Assembly: GCF_003937945.1 (NCBI RefSeq)
Contig: NZ_RSEC01000058.1
Coordinates: 1,240,001 to 1,304,000 of the forward strand
Direction of reading: 5' to 3'
Source of the DNA: Amycolatopsis eburnea
Lineage (GTDB): Bacteria; Actinomycetota; Actinomycetes; Mycobacteriales; Pseudonocardiaceae
Length of the DNA: 64,000 nt
Within the stretch, counting starts at the first letter, position 1; the number at the start of each line of letters is the position of its first letter. Under the pieces are notes generated by a model. The model ran no database searches and was not told where the DNA came from. It saw only the letters and a program-made list of their open reading frames with translations. The position numbers and the translations under genes are program-made. Of the stretch, positions 26,241 to 34,631 are shown in pieces.

Positions 26241-27018
26241 CGGCGTCACGGTCGTCGATCTCGCGCACCCGTTCGAAGTCGGGATGCCCGCGTCGCCCAC
26301 CCACCCGCCCTTCGAGTTCGCGCTGCGCCACCGGCACGGTGACGTCGCCTATCCCGGCGGATTCACCGGTTCGCACGAAATCATGGTGCTGGGCGGGCAC
26401 GTCGGTACCCACATGGACGCGGTGAGCCACGTGGCCGTGGACGGCAAGCTCCACGGTGGTGTGCCGGTCGCGGAAGCGATGCACGCGGGCCGCTACCGCA
26501 GTCACGGTATCGACCAGGTGCGGCCCCTCGTCTGCCGTGGGGTGCTGTACGACGTGCCACGCAGCCGGAAGGTCACGCGGCTGGACCCGGGCACGGCCGT
26601 GGGGGTGGCGGACCTCGTGGCCGGGCCCGAGCCGAAACCCGGTGACGTGGCGCTGATCCGGACGGGGTGGGCACAGCTCTGGCACGACTCGCCGTCCTAC
26701 GTCGGTGACGATTCCGGGGTACCCGGCATCGATCTCGGTGCCGCGGAATGGCTTGCCGGACACGGCGTTGCCGCCGTCGGTGCCGACACCATCGCCCTCG
26801 AACACCGCCCGCCCGGCCCCGGACCCGCTCCGCTGCCGGTCCACCGGCTTCTCCTGCACGAACACGGCATCAACCTGATCGAGGTGATGGCTTTGGAAAC
26901 CCTGTCCGAGACGCTGGCGTCCGCCGGCACCGCGGAATTCCTCTTCATCGGCGCACCGCTCAACGTGGTGGGTGCCACCGGAGCGCCGATCCGCCCGCTG
27001 GCGGTGGTCGGCGCATGA
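26215..27018 (+). CDS. Cyclase-family metal-dependent hydrolase (kynurenine-formamidase-like)
   Basis: A 267-residue protein of the cyclase family with its diagnostic metal site GGHVGTHMDAVSHV (HxGTHxDxxxH) near residues 60-73 and a further histidine in the PLPVHRLLLHEHGI segment. Bacterial members include kynurenine formamidase and isatin hydrolase; they open amide or lactam bonds using Mn or Zn. It starts 26 bases inside the MHS gene and overlaps the MBL gene by 4 bases. A role in N-formyl or lactam opening next to an M20 amidohydrolase is plausible. Confidence 0.9.
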   Translation: MTPLEMLADGVTVVDLAHPFEVGMPASPTHPPFEFALRHRHGDVAYPGGFTGSHEIMVLGGHVGTHMDAVSHVAVDGKLHGGVPVAEAMHAGRYRSHGIDQVRPLVCRGVLYDVPRSRKVTRLDPGTAVGVADLVAGPEPKPGDVALIRTGWAQLWHDSPSYVGDDSGVPGIDLGAAEWLAGHGVAAVGADTIALEHRPPGPGPAPLPVHRLLLHEHGINLIEVMALETLSETLASAGTAEFLFIGAPLNVVGATGAPIRPLAVVGA

Positions 27019-27947
27019 GCGGCGACACGATCCAGCTGGGAGACGTGACGGTGACCCGGGTGGTGGAGTGGAGCGGGTCGATCAGGACGGTGAGCGACTT
27101 CGTGCCCGACAGCACCCCGGAAGGCCGCGCGGCACTGGCCCCGGAGTTCCGCGATCCGGACGACGACGCGTACCACTGTGCGATCCAGAGCTGGGTGTTG
27201 CGCAGCAAAGGGCGCACGATCGTCGTCGACACCGGTGCGGGGAACGACCGGGAACGCCCGCAAATCCCGCAGTTCGACCACCTCGAGACCCCGTTCCTGG
27301 AAAACCTCCGCCGGGCCGGTGTCGAGCCCGAGGACGTCGACCTGGTGGTGAACACCCACGTCCACTACGACCACGTCGGCTGGAACACCCGGTGGGACAA
27401 CGAGGAGTGGGCACCGACGTTCCCCAACGCCCGCTACCTCATTCCGCGCGTCGACCGCGACTACTTCGACCCCGAGAACGAACACCGCCGTCCCCCGGTG
27501 CACACCGACGCCGACCGCCTGCGCCGCCGGGGCAGCCACCTCGTCTTCGCCGACAGCGTCGCACCGATCCTCGAGCAGGGGCTCGCGACGTTGTGGGAGG
27601 ACAGCTACCGGATCGACGGAAACCTCACGCTGGCACCGGCGCCCGGGCACACGCCCGGATCGTCGGTGCTCAAGCTGAAGTCCGGCACGGACCGGGCGTT
27701 CTTCGTCGGAGACCTCCTGCACAGCCCGGTCCAGGTGGCGGAGCCGGCGGCCAACAGCTGCTTCTGCGAAGACCAGGCGGAAGCGCGGGCAACGCGTTTC
27801 CGGCTGCTCGGCGAGGCCGCCGAAACCGGGGCTTTGGTCGTACCGGCGCATTTCCCCGGGCGGGGTGCCGCCGAGGTGCGCAGGTCGGGGGAGGGCTACG
27901 AGCTGCACAACTGGGCCGCTTTCGACCCTCCTCGACCGACTCGATGA
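27015..27947 (+). CDS. MBL-fold metallo-hydrolase (lactonase-like)
   Basis: A 310-residue metallo-beta-lactamase-fold hydrolase. Metal motif THVHYDHVGW lies near residue 115, the second histidine is in APGHTPGSS near 215, the bridging Asp in FFVGDLLHSP and a final histidine in VVPAHFPG. It resembles AHL-lactonase and related quorum or lactone hydrolases. It is closely similar throughout to the gene at 41077-41982 (shared TPGSSVL, EPxxNSCFCEDxAEARATR), so the two are paralogues in separate catabolic units. Confidence 0.93.
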   Translation: MSGDTIQLGDVTVTRVVEWSGSIRTVSDFVPDSTPEGRAALAPEFRDPDDDAYHCAIQSWVLRSKGRTIVVDTGAGNDRERPQIPQFDHLETPFLENLRRAGVEPEDVDLVVNTHVHYDHVGWNTRWDNEEWAPTFPNARYLIPRVDRDYFDPENEHRRPPVHTDADRLRRRGSHLVFADSVAPILEQGLATLWEDSYRIDGNLTLAPAPGHTPGSSVLKLKSGTDRAFFVGDLLHSPVQVAEPAANSCFCEDQAEARATRFRLLGEAAETGALVVPAHFPGRGAAEVRRSGEGYELHNWAAFDPPRPTR

Positions 27948-27969
27948 CGTGCCGAACTCCCGCCGCGGT

Positions 27970-29475
27970 CTACCGGTGAACGGCCGCGGCGGGGTCACGG
28001 TCCTGGGACGGCGGCGCTGCCCGGTTCGGCAGGAAGGCCGCGGGCAGGAGGCACAGCAGTACCAGAAGCAGCGTCCAGGCGAATGTGGACGCGAACGCGC
28101 CCCCACTGGCCGCTGCCGCCGCTTCGTGCGTAGCCGGGTCGGCGAGTGCGGCTGTCGCGGTGAGCTGCCCCGCACTGGCCGGGACGCCGAATCGGTCCGC
28201 CAGCCGGCTCGCAAGAATGATCGAGACGACAGCGGCGCCGATCGCGCCCGCTGTCTGCAGGACGATATTGAGAAGGGCGGACGCCCTGGAGGCCAGGGTC
28301 GGCGGCACCATCTGCAGGGCCGCCGAATTGATGGGCATCAATGTCATGCCCATGCCCAGCCCCGTGACGAACACGGTGAGCAGGAGCGTCCAGTACGGGG
28401 TGCTGGCGCCGACCTGGGTGAGCAGCGCGAAGCTCACAGCGATCAGTACCAAGCCCGGGATAACCACCTTCCGCGGGCCTACCCGGTCGACGAGCCGACC
28501 CGCGACCGGCATCGTCAGCAGCGCACCGACACCCTGGGGCGCCACCATCAGGCCGGCCGTGAGGGCGCTCTCGCCCCGCACGAGCATGAAGTAGGTCGGC
28601 ACGACCATCATGGTTCCCAGGAACGAGATCTGAAAAAGGCTGAGCGTTCCCATCGCCGTGCGGAAAGCCCGGTTGCGGAACAGGGAGAGGTCGACCAGCG
28701 GGTTGGTGATCTTCGCCGCGCGCACCAGGAAACCGGCGATCAGCACCAGGCCGAGCACCACGGGAAGCCACACGCTCGTCGCGGTGACCCCGCCGCGGTG
28801 CGGGATGGTGGAGATCCCGTAGATCAGCGCCGCCGAGCCCGGGGACAGCATCAGCATGCCGGGGAAGTCGAACCGTTCCGCCGGGCGCGGCTCGTCCCTG
28901 GGCAGGAACCGCCAGGCGAGCAGGACGGCGACCACCCCGATGGGGGCGTTGACGAAGAACAGCCAGCGCCAACCGGCGACGTCGACCAGCCACCCGCCCA
29001 GGACCGGACCCGCGATGGGGCCGAGCAGCAGGGGCACGCCGAGGCCGGCCATGACCCTGCCGATGCGATGCGGTCCCGCCGCTCTGGTCACGATCGTCAG
29101 GCCGGCAGGCATCAATATCCCGCCACCGAGGCCCTGCACGACGCGGAAGATGATCAGCGAGCCGACATCCCACGCGGCGCCGGCCAGCGCCGAGCCGAGC
29201 ACGAACAACACGATCGACAGCATGAACAGGCGTTTGGTGCCGAACCGGTCGCCGGCCCAGCCGGTCACCGGGATGGCCATGCCCAGCGCCAGCAGGTATC
29301 CGGTCGCCACCCACTGAATCGTGTCCAAAGAGGTCTGGAACCGCAGGGTCAACGGCTGCAGTGCGACATTGACGACGGTCATGTCCAAAGTGGTCATCAC
29401 CGAGCCCACCACCACGACGGCCACCACCTTGAGCAGGGTGGAGTCCAGTGAGCTCGGCTTCGAAGCAGTGCTCAT
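27970..29475 (-). CDS. MFS transporter, DHA2 (EmrB/QacA) drug-efflux type
   Basis: A 501-residue carrier with about 14 membrane segments. Motifs: LDMTVVNVALQPL in segment 1, GWAGDRFGTKRLFML after segment 2, RVVQGLGGGILMPAG in segment 4 and the segment 5 motif-C GVPLLLGPIAGPVLGGWLVD, all typical of EmrB/QacA proton antiporters. The start overlaps the stop of the thioredoxin-reductase-like gene, so the two are co-expressed. It is convergent with the MBL gene across 22 bases. Confidence 0.95.
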   Translation of the reverse strand: MSTASKPSSLDSTLLKVVAVVVVGSVMTTLDMTVVNVALQPLTLRFQTSLDTIQWVATGYLLALGMAIPVTGWAGDRFGTKRLFMLSIVLFVLGSALAGAAWDVGSLIIFRVVQGLGGGILMPAGLTIVTRAAGPHRIGRVMAGLGVPLLLGPIAGPVLGGWLVDVAGWRWLFFVNAPIGVVAVLLAWRFLPRDEPRPAERFDFPGMLMLSPGSAALIYGISTIPHRGGVTATSVWLPVVLGLVLIAGFLVRAAKITNPLVDLSLFRNRAFRTAMGTLSLFQISFLGTMMVVPTYFMLVRGESALTAGLMVAPQGVGALLTMPVAGRLVDRVGPRKVVIPGLVLIAVSFALLTQVGASTPYWTLLLTVFVTGLGMGMTLMPINSAALQMVPPTLASRASALLNIVLQTAGAIGAAVVSIILASRLADRFGVPASAGQLTATAALADPATHEAAAAASGGAFASTFAWTLLLVLLCLLPAAFLPNRAAPPSQDRDPAAAVHR

Positions 29476-30428
29476 CAGCGCTGGGTCCTCTCCAGGTCGC
29501 CGGCCGCGAGGCGGGTGTCCTCGGCGACCAGGTCGGCGTTGATCTGTGCGGCCGCCGCCGCCCCGGCCGCGGCCGCGGCGCCGACCTGGGCAGCCAGGTC
29601 GGTGACGTTGCCCGCCGCCCACACGCCGGGCACCTCGGTCCGCCCGGCCGCGTCGACCGCGACGTACTCGCCCATCGGATGCGCCGTCGGGTACAACCCG
29701 ACCCCGGCGAGGAACCCGGCGCGGGCCACCATCCTCGGCGAGACGGCGACCACCTCGCGTTCGACGACCGTGCCATCGGCCAACCGGACACCGGCCAGGC
29801 GGTCGCCGGTGATCTCCAGCGCGGCGACGTCGCCTTCCACGACGTGGATGCCCCGCGCGACCAGCTGGCGCGCCTGTTCCCCGGCCGGCGCACTGCCACG
29901 AGCGAAGAACGTGACATCGTCGCTGAGCTGGCGGAACAGCAACGCCTGGTGCACCGACATCGGCCCCGTGGCCAGCACGCCGATCGCCTGGTCACGGACC
30001 TCCCAGCCGTGGCAGTACGGGCAGTGCAGCACGTCGCGCCCCCATCGCTGCCACAGTCCCGGGATGTCCGGCAGCTCGTCGGTCAGCCCCGTGGCCGCCA
30101 GCAACCGCCGGCCGCGGACGGCCCTGCCGTCGGCGAGCGTCGCCACGAACACCTCGTCTCGCCGGGTCACGGTGCCGACCACGCCGGACACCACCTCGCC
30201 CCCGTAGCCGCGCACCTCCTCGCGGCCCCGTGCCAGCAGTTCTGCGGGCGGTAGCCCGTCCAGCGCCAGCAGCCCGTGCACCCCGGTCGCCGGAGTGTTC
30301 CGTGGCGTGCCCCCGTCGACCACCACCACCGACCGCCGAACCCGGGCCAGCGTCAGTGCCGCACCCAGGCCGGCAGCACCCCCGCCGACGACCACCACGT
30401 CGTAGCTGTCTTCCCGCTCGTCAGTCAC
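29475..30428 (-). CDS. Thioredoxin-reductase-like FAD/NAD(P) oxidoreductase
   Basis: The 317-residue protein has the FAD motif VVVVGGGAAGLGAAL near residues 11-25, the redox dithiol CPYCHGWE near 140, and the C-terminal FAD motif VPGVWAAGNVTD. The second nucleotide-binding glycine motif is degenerate (GVLATGPMSVHQ in place of GxGxxA/S), so the reductant may differ from NADPH. It is one operon with the DHA2 carrier and divergent from the XRE-cupin regulator; the TTGCC-N5-GGCAA operator lies between them. Confidence 0.9.
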   Translation of the reverse strand: MTDEREDSYDVVVVGGGAAGLGAALTLARVRRSVVVVDGGTPRNTPATGVHGLLALDGLPPAELLARGREEVRGYGGEVVSGVVGTVTRRDEVFVATLADGRAVRGRRLLAATGLTDELPDIPGLWQRWGRDVLHCPYCHGWEVRDQAIGVLATGPMSVHQALLFRQLSDDVTFFARGSAPAGEQARQLVARGIHVVEGDVAALEITGDRLAGVRLADGTVVEREVVAVSPRMVARAGFLAGVGLYPTAHPMGEYVAVDAAGRTEVPGVWAAGNVTDLAAQVGAAAAAGAAAAAQINADLVAEDTRLAAGDLERTQR

Positions 30429-30484
30429 CGTTGATCACCTCCACGGCCACCATCACCCTCACGCCCCTACGGTTGCAAATACAC

Positions 30485-30499
30485 TTGCCGAACTGGCAA
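30485..30499. promoter_or_regulatory. TTGCC-N5-GGCAA operator (copy 1)
   Basis: TTGCCGAACTGGCAA stands 10 bases before the XRE-cupin start and 57 bases before the divergent thioredoxin-reductase-like gene. An almost identical 15-mer (TTGCCAGACTGGCAA) lies at 33963-33977, upstream of the operon running toward this regulator from the other side. The position suggests autoregulation and control of both flanking units by the XRE-cupin protein. Confidence 0.75.
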
Positions 30500-30508
30500 A
30501 TTGGACGC

Positions 30509-31120
30509 ATGGCCGACTTCGAAGAAGCACTCGACGCCGTAGGACTCCGGCTACGCGCGCTGCGGCGGGACCGGGGTACGACACTGGTCCAGTTGTCCGC
30601 GGCCACCGGCATTTCGGTGAGCACGCTGTCCCGGCTGGAATCGGGCAACCGCCGCCCGACCCTGGAACAGTTGCTGCCGCTGGCCAAGGCGCACGGCGTC
30701 ACCCTCGACGAGCTGGTCAGTGCGCCACCCACGGGCGACCCACGCCTGCACCTGCGGCCGATCAGGTGCCAAGGCGGGATGACGGTCCTGCCGCTCACCC
30801 GGCGCCCCGGTGGCATCCAGTCGTACAAGTTCGTCCTCTCGGCCACCGCCCGCCCGAAGCAACCCGCCCCGCAGACCCACGAAGGTTACGAATGGCTGTA
30901 TGTCCTCAATGGACACCTGCGATTGGTGCTCGGTGAGCACGATCTCGTCCTGGCGCCCGGCGAAGTAGCCGAGTTCGACACGCACACCCCCCACTGGTTC
31001 GGCGCCGCCGGCACCGAGTCCGTCGAGTTCCTCAGCCTGTTCGGCAAACAGGGCGAGCGTGCCCACATCCGGGCGCGGCCCCGGAAATCGGATGATTCAC
31101 AGCCTCGGCGCGTTCGGTGA
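30509..31120 (+). CDS. XRE-family regulator with C-terminal cupin domain
   Basis: A 203-residue regulator. The helix-turn-helix covers about residues 9-65 (LRALRRDRGTTLVQLSAATG, then ISVSTLSRLESGNRRPTLEQ) and the cupin sensor about 118-190 (HEGYEWLYVLNGHLRLVLGE, then DLVLAPGEVAEFDTHTPHWF). It sits between two divergent/convergent redox operons, both preceded by the TTGCC-N5-GGCAA palindrome. Its last 24 bases overlap the 3-prime end of the convergent CoA-disulfide-reductase gene. It is the likely local repressor or activator of the whole 28-34 kb redox region. Confidence 0.93.
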   Translation: MADFEEALDAVGLRLRALRRDRGTTLVQLSAATGISVSTLSRLESGNRRPTLEQLLPLAKAHGVTLDELVSAPPTGDPRLHLRPIRCQGGMTVLPLTRRPGGIQSYKFVLSATARPKQPAPQTHEGYEWLYVLNGHLRLVLGEHDLVLAPGEVAEFDTHTPHWFGAAGTESVEFLSLFGKQGERAHIRARPRKSDDSQPRRVR

Positions 31121-32746
31121 CATCGACGCCGATCCGACACCGGCTTGCCACGTCAGGAAACCACCGTCGAGGTTGGCGACGTCCCGACCGTGGGCGCTCA
31201 GCACGCGCGTGGCCGTGTGGCCACGCTGCCCGGCGTGGCAGTACACGATCAACCGCCCGGGTGGCAGGCCGGCCATGCTCTGCCGCAACCGGTCCAGAGG
31301 CACGTTGATCGCGCCGGGGATCGCGCCCGCGGCGAACTCGTCCGGTGTTCGAACATCGAGGAGTGTCGCACCGGCGGCCCGCGCCGCGTCCAGTTCGTGC
31401 CACTGCACGGTGGCCGTGGTCACGGACGCGAGGTTGTCGGCGACATATCCCAGCATGTTCACCGGATCCTTGGCCGAACCGTATTGCGGCGCGTAGGCCA
31501 GGTCGAGCCCGAGCAGATCCGACGCGCGCAGCCCGCCTGCCATGGCGGTGGCGAGCACGTCGATGCGCCTGGCCGCCCCCTCGGTTCCCACGGCCTGCGC
31601 ACCGAGGATCCCGTCCGTGCCCGCGTCGATGAGCAACTTCAGCGACAGCGGGGCGGCCCCCGGGTAATAGGAGGCGTGGGCCGGCGGGTGGATGTGGACG
31701 ACCCGATACGCGCGTCCGGCGGTTCGTAGCCGTTTCTCGTTCCAGCCGGTGACCGCGGCAGTCAGTCCGAGCACGCCGACCACCGCGGTGCCGTGACCGT
31801 CGGTGTCGCGCACCGGGCTGCCCACGATGGAATCCGCCGCCAGCCGGCCCTGCCGGTTGGCGGGACCGGCCAGCGGGATCAGCACAGGCTTCCCCGACAC
31901 CGCGTCGACCTTTTCGGCGACATCACCGACCGCGTGGATGCGTGGATCACTGGTGCGCAACGAGGCGTCCACCACGATCCCGCCTCCCGGACCGAGCGCC
32001 AGGCCGGCGGCCCTGGCCAGGTCACCTCGCGGCCGCACCCCGGCGGCCATGACAACGAGGTCGGCGGGCACGGCGGAGCCGTCGCCGAGCACCACGGTGT
32101 CCGGACCGATTCGGTCCACCCGCGCGCCCAGCCGCACCGCGACACCATGAGCACGCAGGTGTGCCGCCACTGGCTGCGCCATCTCCGGATCCAGCGGGGG
32201 CAGCACCTGTCCGGCCTGCTCGACCAGTGCGACCGACAGGCCTTTGGTGTGGAGGTTCTCGGCCATCTCCAGCCCGATGAACCCGGCGCCGATCACCACG
32301 GCGGTACGGGCGTGCTCGGCCGCCCGGAAGATGGTGTCGGCGTCGGCGACGTCCCGCAGTACCCGTGCCCGTTCCACACCAGGCACGGACGGCACCACCG
32401 CCTCCGCGCCCATGCTGAGGACGAGGTGGTCCCAGTGCTCCACGTAGTCCACTCCGGACCGGTGATTCCGGACCGTGACCGTGCGGGCGGTCCGGTCGAT
32501 CGCCAGCACCTCGTGGCGTACTCGCACGTCGAGCGCGAACCTCTCCCACAGCCCTTCCGGACTCCGCGGCAGCAGCGCCGACCGTGCACCGATCACGCCA
32601 CCGATGTAGTAGGGCAGCCCGCAGTTCGCGAACGAAACGTGCTCGCCCTTCTCCACCACGACGATCTCGGCGTTCTCGTCGAGTCTGCGCAGGCGGGTGG
32701 CCGCCGACATCCCACCGGCCACCCCACCCACGATCACCACCTTCAT
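31097..32746 (-). CDS. CoA-disulfide reductase-like FAD oxidoreductase fused to a rhodanese domain
   Basis: The 549-residue protein begins MKVVIVGGVAGGMSAATRLR (FAD site) and has the single active cysteine in SFANCGLPYYIGG near residue 43, as in CoA-disulfide reductases and NADH oxidases of the CoADR family. The second Rossmann motif is VVIGAGFIGLEMAE. The C-terminal about 85 residues form a rhodanese domain with LLDVRTPDEFAAGAIPGA and the active loop YCHAGQRGH. CoADR-rhodanese fusions reduce CoA persulfides or polysulfides. It is the last gene of an operon (7 bases after the NTF2-like gene) preceded by operator copy 2. Confidence 0.93.
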   Translation of the reverse strand: MKVVIVGGVAGGMSAATRLRRLDENAEIVVVEKGEHVSFANCGLPYYIGGVIGARSALLPRSPEGLWERFALDVRVRHEVLAIDRTARTVTVRNHRSGVDYVEHWDHLVLSMGAEAVVPSVPGVERARVLRDVADADTIFRAAEHARTAVVIGAGFIGLEMAENLHTKGLSVALVEQAGQVLPPLDPEMAQPVAAHLRAHGVAVRLGARVDRIGPDTVVLGDGSAVPADLVVMAAGVRPRGDLARAAGLALGPGGGIVVDASLRTSDPRIHAVGDVAEKVDAVSGKPVLIPLAGPANRQGRLAADSIVGSPVRDTDGHGTAVVGVLGLTAAVTGWNEKRLRTAGRAYRVVHIHPPAHASYYPGAAPLSLKLLIDAGTDGILGAQAVGTEGAARRIDVLATAMAGGLRASDLLGLDLAYAPQYGSAKDPVNMLGYVADNLASVTTATVQWHELDAARAAGATLLDVRTPDEFAAGAIPGAINVPLDRLRQSMAGLPPGRLIVYCHAGQRGHTATRVLSAHGRDVANLDGGFLTWQAGVGSASMSPNAPRL

Positions 32747-32753
32747 CCCGGCG

Positions 32754-33119
32754 TCAGCCGGCGGCCGGGATGAAGGTGGCGTACTCCTCGATCCGGTCGA
32801 TGAGTCCGTCCTTGAAGCGGAAGTACATCGCCGCCTGTACCTCGCCGAGCGGCCCGCCGGCGTTGCTGATGTGCAGGACGTGCTGCTGGAGTACCTCGTC
32901 CGCCTCGGCGAGCTGGCGGGTGATGTCGTAACGCAGTGACGCGTCCGCCGCGGGTCCGTCCTTGAGCATCGCGAGGTTCTCGTCGATGCTCTGCTCGCCC
33001 TTGCCGTCGTTGTGCCAGACGGTCGCGGTGTCCGTGCACAGCGCGCGCATCCCGGCGTAGTCACCCTCTTCCAGCCGTCGCAGGTAGCGGACCGCGGTGT
33101 CCTTGATGTCGGTGCTCAT
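32754..33119 (-). CDS. NTF2-like (SnoaL-type) protein
   Basis: A 121-residue small alpha/beta cone protein: AVRYLRRLEEGDYAGMRALC at the N-terminus, VLQQHVLHISN in the middle and AAMYFRFKDGLIDRIEEYAT at the end, the usual NTF2-like strand pattern. Some members are isomerases or cyclases, many are unassigned. ATG 33119 has GAGG at the right distance. The same frame is open upstream into the DUF1684 sequence with no stop, so a fusion product cannot be excluded. Confidence 0.85.
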   Translation of the reverse strand: MSTDIKDTAVRYLRRLEEGDYAGMRALCTDTATVWHNDGKGEQSIDENLAMLKDGPAADASLRYDITRQLAEADEVLQQHVLHISNAGGPLGEVQAAMYFRFKDGLIDRIEEYATFIPAAG

Positions 33120-33919
33120 GTCCTCACGTTTTCCTTTCGGATCTCCGTAAACAGGTCCGCGCTCACCCGCCGGTACGGGCACCGGAAGGTGGTTGCCCGC
33201 CGGCGGCAGCGGGCACGGGAAGGCGTGCGAGAAGACGTGCAGGGGAAGCACGGCCTGGTTGAAGTCGATGCGGACGGTGTCGCCCTCCACCGGCGGCAGC
33301 ATGACCCATCTGCCGATCTCCGGGGTTTCGATGCCGCTGGTGGAATCGGTGAACACCACCAGCGGGTTGCCGGGGAACGTTTCGATCACCGTCAGCGAGT
33401 GCCGCTGCCCCGCCAGGTCGAACACCAGCTCGGCCGGTGCCGGCAGGACATGCGTGCCGGGCGGATCGGTCAGTCGCTCGATCTCCACTTCCCGCCCTGG
33501 CGTCCGCCGGTACTCCGCCTCGACGACATACGCCGGATCCACTGGGTACACCGCGATCTCCCGCAGCCGCGCCAGCGAGGGAACGGCGGGGTCCCACACG
33601 GTTAGCCCGTAGATCCCCCACCCCCGGCGACGGCCACCATGCGGTTCCCCGGCAACCGCAGACTGCTGCCGGCGGCCAGCGTGACCGTGCCGTTCACCGG
33701 ACGGCCGTCCAGCGTCACCCCGTTCGCCTCCGCAGTGGTGAACTGCAGCCCGTCCGAGCCGTTCGCGTCCCAGCGTCCTGGCATGCCCTCGACCGTCTGA
33801 GCCGCACCGGTGATCGTCGCGAGCTGAACGACCCCGGCCTTTCCGAGAGTTCCGGCGATCTCGTCCCAGCGGCCATTCCGCCATGCCTCATAGGCGGTTT
33901 CCACGCGTTCTTCGATCAT
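33120..33919 (-). pseudogene. DUF1684-family gene broken by a 1-base frameshift
   Basis: The first about 100 codons (from ATG 33919, reading MIEERVETAYEAWRNGRW and later VTLAAGSSLRLPGN) and the remaining part (YGLTVWDPAVPSLARLR to FPCPLPPAGNHLPVPVPAGE) lie in different frames. Both match the plan of DUF1684 proteins, which end in a LPP.N.LPV..GE segment. The frames join at the G-rich run around 33614-33630, where adding one G restores a single frame. The second frame runs without a stop into the NTF2-like gene. It may be true decay, a reversible phase switch or a sequencing error. The function of DUF1684 is unknown. Confidence 0.75.
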
Positions 33920-33962
33920 GAATCGACACTAACCGCGCGCGGCGGGAAAGCGTCAAACCAAC

Positions 33963-33977
33963 TTGCCAGACTGGCAA
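33963..33977. promoter_or_regulatory. TTGCC-N5-GGCAA operator (copy 2)
   Basis: TTGCCAGACTGGCAA lies 43 bases upstream of the DUF1684/NTF2/CoADR operon start. It differs from copy 1 at 30485-30499 only by swapping GA for AG in the spacer, giving the shared consensus TTGCCRRACTGGCAA. The two sites bracket the redox region, one per transcription unit pair. Confidence 0.75.
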
Positions 33978-33989
33978 ACACCGCGCGGT

Positions 33990-34340
33990 CAGCGGCTCGG
34001 CGCGGCGCGGCGCCAGACTCGAACACTCACCTGACTGCCGTTGCAGTACTGGGTGGGCGAGCAGCTCTGTGTGGTCTCCTGTGCGAGTGCCACCCGCGCG
34101 ATCGAGCGAGATGTCCCGCATCAGCGAGGTGTCGGTGCCGTTGTTGGTGGCCACGACCACGACACGGGCCGGGCCGTCGGCGATCAGGATCGGCGATGTT
34201 GATCGTCGCGACGTCCAGCCCGGTCAGCTGATGCATCCGGTGCAGTGCCATGCTCGTCGGCCAGTTCCTTGATGGTGGCGAAGTCCCGGCCGCCAGGCCG
34301 CACGATGGCCTCGTAGAAGCGTTTCCTTTCCGCGAAGCGG
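33990..34340 (-). pseudogene. Decayed protein-coding remnant, unidentified
   Basis: No intact gene fits this stretch. On the minus strand coding-like pieces follow each other in three frames: RFAERKRFYEAIVRPGGRDF (about 34330-34270), MALHRMHQLTGLDVATINIA (about 34250-34190) and ARVVVVATNNGTDTSLMRDI (about 34180-34120). Together they look like one gene with at least two frameshifts. I do not recognise the family. With the adjoining monooxygenase fragment it marks a patch of gene decay. Confidence 0.35.
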
Positions 34341-34397
34341 ATCAGCGAAGGCGGGGTGCGGTGGCGCGCCGGGTGCTGGTCGTTCCGGGCGATCCGG

Positions 34398-34631
34398 TCA
34401 GGACTCGGGTTCGCCGAACCAGCGTTTCGCCGCGCGCCCGAGCGCCTCGGAGCCGGGGTCGTGGTCGCTGGTCCAGGCGACGACGCCGTCGGGCCGGACC
34501 AGCAGGGCGCCGAAACCGAGGTCTTTGCTCACCGGCCCGGCCGCGTAGCGCAGGCCCTTCCAGGCAGCGGCCCTGTCACGCAGGCGTTGATCGACGGTGA
34601 AGTCGAGGACGACGCCCTGTCCGGCCGGCTT
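34398..34631 (-). pseudogene. C-terminal fragment of an FAD-dependent aromatic monooxygenase
   Basis: On the minus strand an open frame ends at TGA 34400-34398 and reads GQGVVLDFTVDQRLRDRA, GPVSKDLGFGALLVRPDGVV and RAAKRWFGEPES. This matches the thioredoxin-like C-terminal domain of PgaE/RdmE/MhpA-type hydroxylases, where LLVRPDG.VAW is typical. The catalytic FAD domain is absent; the fragment starts directly at the 3-prime end of the MHS carrier gene, so a deletion or insertion removed the rest. Confidence 0.7.
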
